In this document: in pieces, positions 52,191 to 64,000 of the stretch
How the letters are laid out: each line of letters starts with the position of its first letter
Numbering within the stretch: position 1 is the first letter of the stretch
NCBI RefSeq assembly: GCF_963678635.1
Contig: NC_087064.1
Location: 54,065,338-54,129,337 of the forward strand
Length of the DNA: 64,000 nucleotides
Reading direction: 5' to 3'
Source: Symsagittifera roscoffensis
Lineage: Eukaryota; Xenacoelomorpha; Acoela; Convolutidae
The notes under the pieces: model-generated
Database searches by the model: none
What the model was told of the DNA's origin: nothing
The model's input: only the letters and a program-made list of their open reading frames with translations
Position numbers and translations under genes: made by a program

Positions 52191-53427
52191 TTTTATAACT
52201 TGAATTTGTCACCCACTCGACCACATTTCACACACTTTATCCACAAAACACGCACAGCTCGCCCACGTAGAATTGATTAATAAAAAAATTTTAAGTTTCA
52301 ATAATAACTGATAACAATCCTAACTTGTTTTAACGCGTTTTAAACTTTCCCTTAACCCGGTTGGAAGGAGTTCTGAGTAAAGCTTAAGCTAACCAACGCA
52401 GCTTACTAAAACCACAAAAACAACCGCATATATAAGAAAGTCCCACGGTACTCAGACCAGAATAAACCCATATTAATACTGGATAAAGTATTCATTTTGA
52501 AACCCACTTTCAAGTCTTATTAAAACCAATTAAGACACAAAAATGCCGAAAGAAGAACTCCAAAAAAAACCTGTTTTTGAAAAAAGAACATAATCAAAGA
52601 CAAAAAAGAGAAAAACACCCGATGAAACAGAACAAAAATTTGAACACAATAAGAGACTCTGCTCAAAGAGACGGAAAGTTTATACTCCCTCAACTGGCCT
52701 CACCACCCAGTAGGATGCCCTGTGCATGCTCTAAACGGCCTAACCCATCGCGCTACACCAGGCTTATGACACGCACTCCTGTTTTTGACGAGAGTTGCTC
52801 TAGGGTGAGCAACTTTTTAAATAACTGAAACCAAAAAAAAACGGTTTTGCCAAAACAACTAATACAACATCATAACTAAAATTGTCCCACTAGAATCCCG
52901 CTAACAAAAAAATAGATTCAAAATGCAATATAAAAATTTCTTAGAGCAAACGGATCGAGCAGCAAAGAGAGATGAAAACTCGAAGACATTCCGACTCTGG
53001 AATGGCAAATCCATTGGTTTGTTGCCCTGGTGTGAAGTATAGACCCAACATCGCAGAAAAGGAGCCCATTGAAAAATGGCCGACGCGATTTTAACTCCAC
53101 ATACAGATCCTAGTCACTTGGCGCTTCACACAGAAAGGTCAAACTTCATCTTGCACGTAGTCTCGCTCTAAGCTTAACAAAATCGACCCATCATTGCAAC
53201 AATCCAAAATATAGACAAGATCACTCCAGACATTCAAGGAAAAATTTCTGGAACGAAAACATCTACCGTCCTTCTCTCTACGAAGACAAATACTTCTCTT
53301 CTTCTTTAACGCAGTCACCGCTCCCAAAATAACGAAGAAATCTCCACATCCTACTTTCACTACAACAAACTATTCGAAAACTAAAAACTCTCTGAACCCT
53401 CTAAAACCCGGATGGAGGGAACCAGTT
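52191..53427. other. Non-coding DNA with a tRNA-like segment
   Basis: Contains TATATAAGAAAG near 52431 (TATA-like), a tRNA-like stretch on the minus strand at 52713-52763, and otherwise short overlapping ORFs of no apparent meaning. Confidence 0.4.
52713..52763 (-). repeat. tRNA-like box A segment, possible SINE
   Basis: On the minus strand, GCCTGGTGTAGCGCGATGGG followed by TTAGGCCGTTTAGAGCATGC resembles a tRNA acceptor/D-arm with box A. No box B (GTTCGANTCC) is found downstream; the sequence reads CCTACTGGGTGGTGAGG. It may be the head of a tRNA-derived SINE. Confidence 0.35.
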
Positions 53428-53790
53428 TAAATCTAGTATTTATAACCAATTATATCCTTGACAAACTATCTCTGTAAAATACTAAGAACCAACCAATCAT
53501 GATCCATAACTAACACTGACAGTTTTTGTAGCGCTGAAACTACTTGTAACTACTAATTTGAAACAATCTTAGACTAAAGTTGTTCTCTTTTTGGACAAGC
53601 TCCAAAACTAACTAGCAAGTACCAGTATACACTAGCTCTATTGAGACTAGGAGTTATATGAGTCAGATTAAGTTTTGTATTAGACTAAGAAGTTGCGCGA
53701 ATCTATCCGGCCGAAAGTAAGATAGTGTGACGAACAGACGGTGTACCTTATCTGAAATTACTCTGTAAGTACGCTATTCCAGGCATAACG
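53425..53790 (+). repeat. Family B LTR segment downstream of copy 2
   Basis: About 360 bp matching 35360-35757: GAACCAGTTTAAATCTAGTA, CATGATCCATAACTAACACTG, GCTGAAACTAC, CGAATCTATCCGGCCGAAAG and GACGAACAGACGGTGTACC. About 75-80% identical to the 5' copies, so it may belong to an older insertion rather than be the true partner LTR. Confidence 0.78.
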
Positions 53791-54873
53791 CAATACATAG
53801 CGTTTACATAAAAACAGAGAATAAAAGGGAAAACTTTCAAAAAATTGTTTTCTCGTTTTTTTTTACCAAACGCTTTTTAATTGACCTTAAAAAGCATTCG
53901 CATCAATCAGGCTTTAGCCCTGATAAACGAGTAGTCTCATTCAAAATAAGGCTATCGTTTTGAGCGATAACAATTTTCAAATATGTCTTTGTAAAAATAG
54001 CTAATGCATTTTTAAGCAATTCTGGGGCGATATTGAAAAGTGGTACTATTTGTGTTCAGATTGTCCAGTTGGTCCCACTTTTGCTTCAATGCTAAACTGA
54101 TTTTTTAAGGACAGACCCCATCAGAAAAAAAAAGCTATATAGATCACGCGTCGCTATCTTAGTTTTTTACAAAAATAGCTGCAACCTTTTGAAAAGTTTT
54201 TTGAACATGTGAACTTCCTGTACACTGACAGCTAAGTTCGACTTTTGTTTTTGTAACATAATTTTCCACCTTATAAAGCACAGGCAATTGTGTCACATAT
54301 TTTTCCACCCTCAAATACATTGGAAATTTTAGATTTTTTTCCCGACTCATTCAACCTGTTCTCGCAAATTTTCTCCATAAGAAGAAATGTCATACAGTTT
54401 TTTCATCGACCCATTCAACCCCTTTTTTGAAATAATTTCACGCTCCGCACTTGAATGGAACCCAAATTGACTCCATTTGACTACGTTTTCTAAAACATAA
54501 GTGAGTTAATTTGATGACGAATAGCGAACATTGCCTGTATGCTGAAGCCCGCAAACGCATTTTCTATAAATTCAGAACTAGATTTTTTTGTTTTGTTAGT
54601 AGTGAAGAAAGGATTTAACTTTAACCAATCAAACTTCGTACAGCCTCAAGAATTGGTTTTGTGAAAAAGGGGAAACAAGATTTTGTTAATTCTCTGAGGT
54701 GCATTGAAATTACCATTTTTGCTATGATTTGAATACAAAAGTAAAACTATTCATTTTCTTTCTTTTCCTCTGCGGAAAGTAATTTATAGTCTTAAAAAAA
54801 TCATTCTACCTAAGCAGCTTTCTAGAAATTACCAGCCCAAATATATTCTCCCATCATCAATTAAAGTTCAACC
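53791..54873. other. Non-coding DNA
   Basis: No supportable gene or repeat. Confidence 0.4.
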
Positions 54874-55034
54874 ATGCAGTTCCCTACAGAAAGCACGCAA
54901 GTAATGGATTCTTTCGATTCCTTCAACCGACCCCTGGGTCATCAGAACATAAACTACGCGTCTACCGTAACCCAATCATCAGGCCAAGTTGTGAACAGTT
55001 TAACATCTGCAGATGCCGCTGAGGATGTCCAACA
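54874..55034 (+). CDS. Possible first coding exon of a host gene
   Basis: From an ATG in good context (CAACCATGCAG) a 53-codon frame reads 'MQFPTESTQVMDSFDSFNRP' and continues Ser/Thr/Asn-rich without low-complexity bias. It meets GTGAGT at 55035, a consensus splice donor, one base before an in-frame TGA. Composition and clean ends stand out from the AT-rich surroundings. Product unknown; it resembles the disordered N-terminus of a regulatory protein. Confidence 0.35.
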
Positions 55035-56655
55035 GTGAGTGTCTTTTCTCAGCAATCTTGAAAATTGCGTTGTTAAAACACGCGTAAACGGCAGATAAAA
55101 TCGATACAAATTGAATTGAAGCAAGTATTTTTGTTTACCACGATACGTCACCCGAGTCGAGATGCACACGCCCCAATCTTTGAGTTGTAAAAAGTCGGAA
55201 GAAGCTGCATTTTTGCAACTGAAACAGTTTTGCGGCTAAGAAGCCACATTCTTAAAGATGAGCCCAGATAGCAAGTATACTTGATTTTTATCGAGTAGCA
55301 CAATTCTTATGACTTTTTTTGAAAATTTGTCGCCTTAGTTGTGTTTCATTTTTAATTTAGTATTCGACAAACTTCCACAAAGTTTTTCTTAGTATAGTCA
55401 CTTAACTTCATTCCGTATCGTAATCTTCTCTTCAATGAGTTTTCGCTTTCAATCATACTTCCTCCTCGCACGCACTTAAAGACACTTAAGCTAACAAAAC
55501 TCCATTAAAAAAACGAGAAAGATGGACACCAAAAAAAACAAGGAATACTTTATTTGTTCTGAAAGCAACCAGCAACCAGAACATATACCTTTCTACAAGC
55601 GGATGTCCCAGAGGCAATCCAAAAGGTTTAAAATGTATAACAAGGTTTTTTGTCATCTTGTTCATGTTCATGTCCATTTATTATGTTTTTAGCTATTTTC
55701 AGCTTTTGCAACCAAAAATTGAAATATTCAAATTTCCGATATGGAAATTAGTTTTGTAAGCCTTTTTGTAAAACAAAGATACGTAACTTCGTGAACAACA
55801 AAATGATCCAAGCTACAGAACTGCCATAACCACGATCAGTTTTGGCTACTTCTGGGATTTGCGAATAACTTTTTGTCTGTTTTTGGACAGCCATTGCGCA
55901 TACCTAGAAATTTTTCCACGGAAAGATTGATTCACTGGTTAATACGGTAAAATCTAACCCAACATAGCCCAACTTTGAGCAATTTTTGAACCTCTATCCA
56001 TGGCAAACTGGGACCAAAAATGTCCCAGGGTTCATAATCGACCAAAATGAGACCAAAATATGATCAATCCTCTATTACGAAAACAAAAGTTGGAAAAGAC
56101 TTGTTCATAGTAGTATACCAATCCGCCTAGGATCCCTAAGAGGGGCCTAAATAGAGGGTCCTTATTTTCACAAGACCATGAAGTTAGCATCCCAACAATT
56201 CCCAGAGGTCACCGGGTTTTTATTCCGAAATTTTGAGTTTTCTGGCGGATTTTTCGGTTCCCTGGGGATTTCAATTTTGGGATCCGGTTTTGTCTCGAAT
56301 ACAGAAAAATTATCAAAAACTGCTTGCAAACGTTCCTATTGTTATTTTGAACATTCGACAATGAACACTGTGACATGGCGAGAGCATAACTCACCAAAAT
56401 TTTGACCGTTTCATTTCATGGTTCTTTTCTTTCAAAAATGTTTCGTACATATTTCACTCTTTTGCTTTCGAGAATAAGAGACAATTTTTAGATAAACCCA
56501 TTGAAATTTATTGAAAAGTCTGGGCGTTAAGTTCTAATAAACTGTACCGTGGCGGTAATGGTTTAAATGAATCCAATAAGCAAGCAAATTCAAGTTTTAG
56601 GTATCATGAACCCATTTTTTCAAAAAGTAACAAGGTTTTTTTCATTAGAGATCTT
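55035..56655. other. Non-coding DNA
   Basis: No exon that clearly continues the 54874 ORF. The plus ORF at 56178-56405 has no recognisable features. Confidence 0.4.
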
Positions 56656-56853
56656 TTAGTTGACTATAGTTACAAATGCGTCTTTTCTTTTTTTTCTTTT
56701 ACTATGTGAATCGCCTTCACTACTTTCTGGGTCGCTAGTTAGATCGATTATCGTAGCAGAGTTATCTCTGTCCTTTTGGGCTTCTGACAAAATGAAAAAG
56801 TGCATGAATGGTTTCTGTACAAATGTAGAACCGCCTGCTGAATTTAATTTCAT
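56656..56853 (-). CDS. Small ORF with SUMO-interaction-like motif and basic cluster
   Basis: 65 codons. 'ATIIDLTSDPESSEGDS' is a textbook SUMO-interaction-motif pattern (hydrophobic core followed by acidic/Ser residues), directly followed by 'HSKRKKRKD', a nuclear-localisation-like cluster, and a short hydrophobic end. It lies about 700 bp downstream of the second PolB relic on the same strand, matching the arrangement at 22480-22776. It could be the PolB C-terminal tail or a separate small gene. Confidence 0.4.
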   Translation of the reverse strand: MKLNSAGGSTFVQKPFMHFFILSEAQKDRDNSATIIDLTSDPESSEGDSHSKRKKRKDAFVTIVN

Positions 56854-57545
56854 ACTAGCGGCGTAGTTTTGCGCGGTCTCCTACCCGGATCCGTAAAAAT
56901 ATTCACTGAAGGTTGTTGATTGTGAGTTTTTTTCTACTGTAATAAAGCCACCCTCCCATCCATTTTCATTTACCTTTGTATAATAAAAGTTATCTAAAAG
57001 GTATCAAAATTCTTGAAGTGGCCAAGCGGCAGAGTTGTAAAACAGACATCAGAAGTTATCGCTTTAAATCGAAAGAAGACCGAGCATTTTAATTAACTAC
57101 GACTGTTCAAATTTCGTATATTTTTAGTCAATGCTAACATTTTTCAGTCAAAACATCTGACTTTTGAAGACGCCTTCTTTGAATTTTTCGTTAACTAATT
57201 GTTTCTGTGCGTTCGGATGATTCTTTTTGCACTAAGATTCTGTTCGCTGCCTGACAGCAGCAAAATACGATTGAGAAATTGAGAATATTGGAGTTTTCCC
57301 TTCATTTTTTCACTTAAAATCGTTTATTACCTTAAGGAAAATCAATTTTTTTTTTCAGTAAATCAAACAGTAAAAACCAATTTAAAACTAGAAAACGGTA
57401 AGATTTCGGTTCCAGACCAAATGTTTTCCTGCAATTTTTCAGCTCAGTTCATCAGTCAACTGCAACATAGTTTTAGCCTTATCTTCGTTGTAAAGTAGAT
57501 AATTTTTGAGTAGTCTGGACAATCAAACACTTTCTGCAGTTTTTT

Positions 57546-58320
57546 TTACATTGTCGGACACTTCTTTTCGAGTTTAGAAAGTATTTTAATGCTGTATTTA
57601 AATGTGTCTGTATCGGAGTAGAGCAGCTCGAGGCTTAGGTTGGGTTTCATTCTCTTATAGTGAAAACCAAATCTGAACCTTTTTGTGAGATTCAAAACGA
57701 CTGCAATAACGATAGTGAGTTTGTCCAAATTCCGGTAAGGTTGCATGGTAAGGTTGCATGTGCTAGCAGCACGACCTTGTCCTAATCTGGAATAATTTCA
57801 TTGATGTTTGATTATTTACTGTAACAGGTTGTTTTCATTCTGGACGATGCCTAGTTTTCTTCTGTTACGCTTCGACTTCATAATATCTTTATGTTTTTGT
57901 AAAAATTTTTTGTCGCATTTCTTGGTCGCATTTTCAGCTCTATATAACGAGCTTTTCTATTTTCTTGCCAGAACTTAGCACCCTTTGCAAGTGAGTGGTC
58001 TCAACCCCTAGTTCTGCATATTCTTGAAGTCTTAGATAATGTGGGATATAACCTTTTTTTTAGGATGAAGAGACTGAATCAACTCCCTTTGTAGGGTAGT
58101 AACTTCTATTCTTAAAGAGCTTTTCTCTTTGTGTAGTGCTCACTGCACTTTTATCAAAAAAAAACTCTTGGTAATAGTCTTTGTTGTTGCGGTGTCCTTC
58201 AGGGGTTTTCAGATCCACTTCGACGATGAGCCCGTGTCATATGCTTCCTCGGTTAGCTGCAAATCTCCGAATCTCAATTTATGATTCAAATGTGGAATTG
58301 AGTCTCAAATGTGGAATCGT
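57546..58320 (-). pseudogene. Protein-primed family B DNA polymerase relic, copy 2
   Basis: PolB palm pieces in order on the minus strand: 'GLIVEVDLKTPEGH' (about 58240-58200), 'HYLRLQEYAELGVETTHLQR' (about 58050-57985, the family 'YRNLQxYLxLGxxxTKxHR' segment), 'RYIELKMRPRNATKNFYKN' (about 57950-57890), 'FGFHYKRMKP' (about 57675-57645) and 'LLYSDTDTFKYSI' (about 57625-57585, motif C with both aspartates kept). The frame is broken between these. Upstream exonuclease and motif A parts are not visible; they would be displaced by or beyond the TTG array. Confidence 0.72.
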
Positions 58321-58685
58321 TTCTTTCGCTGTGGGATTTCTTTGAAGGTTTTCTACCAGCTGTTCGAGGTCTTATACGAGATCACACTGTTACTTCGATC
58401 CGTCGGAGAGAAAAACAATAAGATCTATGACAAAATCAGATTATATCGCTTTTGAGATCCGCAAAGGCTGCAGTTCTCCAGAGGCGTATATAGAAAAACA
58501 TTCTAACTGCTTTATTTGGGTAAAAAGAATCGTTCTTTTTTATCATCAACTACGGTTTTTTTATCAGTATCTGAGTGAGCTATTGTAGAAGTATCATGTA
58601 AGTATCAAAAACTGTCGAACAATTTAAAAAAAAAAAAAACTTCAAGAACGAGCATTGAAACTCATCGGAGGACGTTTAGCTCAAC
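58321..58685. other. Short unassigned stretch before the TTG array
   Basis: No PolB text could be read in this interval. Contains an A-rich run at 58624-58640. Confidence 0.35.
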
Positions 58686-63630
<4,945 letters not shown>

Positions 63631-63634
63631 TCTT

Positions 63635-64000
63635 TCATTGTGGGTGCGCCGAATTTTTCCCAAGGGTCCGCTTCGCCAGCGCGACCGCACTTTCTGGGTC
63701 CTCGGTGAGATTTGACAATTCCACCGTCGTGCGTCCAAAAATTTCTTGTCTGGCCGCTAGCGTCCCCGGACAATCGAGGAGCCAGTGTTCCACTGTTTCG
63801 TTGGCCTCCTCGCATCTGGGACAGGAAGGGCTCTCGGCTGGGTTCATCAGGGTCCTATACCCGGCCAAGAGCATGCTGTGTCCAGAGCGGAGCCTGGCTA
63901 GCATGACTGCGTCTCTTCTCGACACGTTCTCTTGACAGCTTTTGGTAGACTTGAGCTGTTCTGGCGTGAGAGGGGCTTGGATCTTTAATCGTAAGTTTGA
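63635..64000 (-). CDS. C-terminus of a non-LTR retrotransposon ORF2
   Basis: The frame is open from the right edge to a TGA at 63635-63637. It shows 'RRDAVMLARLRSGHSMLLAG', typical of the sequence after RNase H in I/Jockey-type LINEs, and a CCHC zinc knuckle C-X2-C-X8-H-X4-C in 'CPRCEEANETVEHWLLDCPG'. LINE ORF2 proteins nick the target and copy their RNA in place. The stop codon is followed immediately by AAG repeats and then the CAA array, as for a LINE with a simple-repeat tail. Upstream RT and endonuclease lie outside the window. GC content is clearly higher than in the neighbours. Confidence 0.85.
   Translation of the reverse strand, partial: SNLRLKIQAPLTPEQLKSTKSCQENVSRRDAVMLARLRSGHSMLLAGYRTLMNPAESPSCPRCEEANETVEHWLLDCPGTLAARQEIFGRTTVELSNLTEDPESAVALAKRTLGKNSAHPQ

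Noticed and set aside
57014-57070. TGGCCAAGCGGCAGAG resembling a tRNA box A (Ser/Leu type)
   Set aside because: No box B, no acceptor stem pairing and no anticodon arm could be drawn; lies inside the PolB relic downstream region.

Overview
The window looks like a repeat-dominated stretch of an AT-rich invertebrate animal genome. The evidence is eukaryotic mobile elements only (two Ty3/gypsy-type LTR retrotransposon families, an RNase H-class LINE, protein-primed family B DNA polymerase relics of Maverick/Polinton type), splice-site-like exon ends, microsatellites and long non-coding stretches. A nematode or similar small invertebrate is my best guess, but nothing here fixes the taxon. No clearly intact host gene is present; a few short exon-like ORFs are listed with low confidence. 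All similarity calls were made by eye from translated motifs.

Layout. 1-1017: minus-strand gag remnant of LTR family B. 1018 to about 19000: a large minus-strand Ty3/gypsy element (element A). Its order, read right to left, is LTR, PBS, a long leader rich in GGAGGGTT, gag, protease-RT-RNase H-integrase, an acidic spacer, a macro domain resembling the TARG1/OARD1 class, and a large unrecognised ORF4, then the other LTR. The right LTR runs into a 200-N gap. 19001-20310: minus-strand LTR/leader of family B. Because 1-1017 and 19001-20310 belong to the same B copy in the right order, element A is nested in an older B element.

20.3-33.9 kb: decayed DNA with one recognisable gene relic, a minus-strand family B DNA polymerase (exonuclease and polymerase motifs in order from about 25.76 to 23.56 kb), a small acidic/basic ORF just downstream of it, a fold-back element, a GT microsatellite and a 60-bp inverted repeat pair. 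33.9-38.3 kb: a near-identical 2221-bp tandem duplication made of family B LTR pieces. 38.3-52.2 kb: a plus-strand, heavily broken family B element (leader, gag, protease, RT, RNase H, integrase, integrase again, post-pol ORFs), with a foreign insert of about 1.2 kb in its RNase H region. 53.4-53.8 kb: another B LTR segment.

53.8-58.7 kb: a second minus-strand PolB relic followed, as at 22.5 kb, by a small ORF with a SUMO-interaction-like motif and a basic cluster. 58.7-63.6 kb: almost 5 kb of (TTG)n/(CAA)n DNA with a 540-730 bp higher-order organisation. It abuts, on the minus strand, the stop codon of a LINE ORF that enters from the right edge.

The most unusual system is element A: an LTR retrotransposon whose Pol appears to be extended by an ADP-ribose-binding macro domain and is followed by a further large protein of unknown type. 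The paired PolB relics and the LINE-anchored CAA array come next. Nearly all coding regions carry stops or frameshifts, so these are records of past activity rather than working units.
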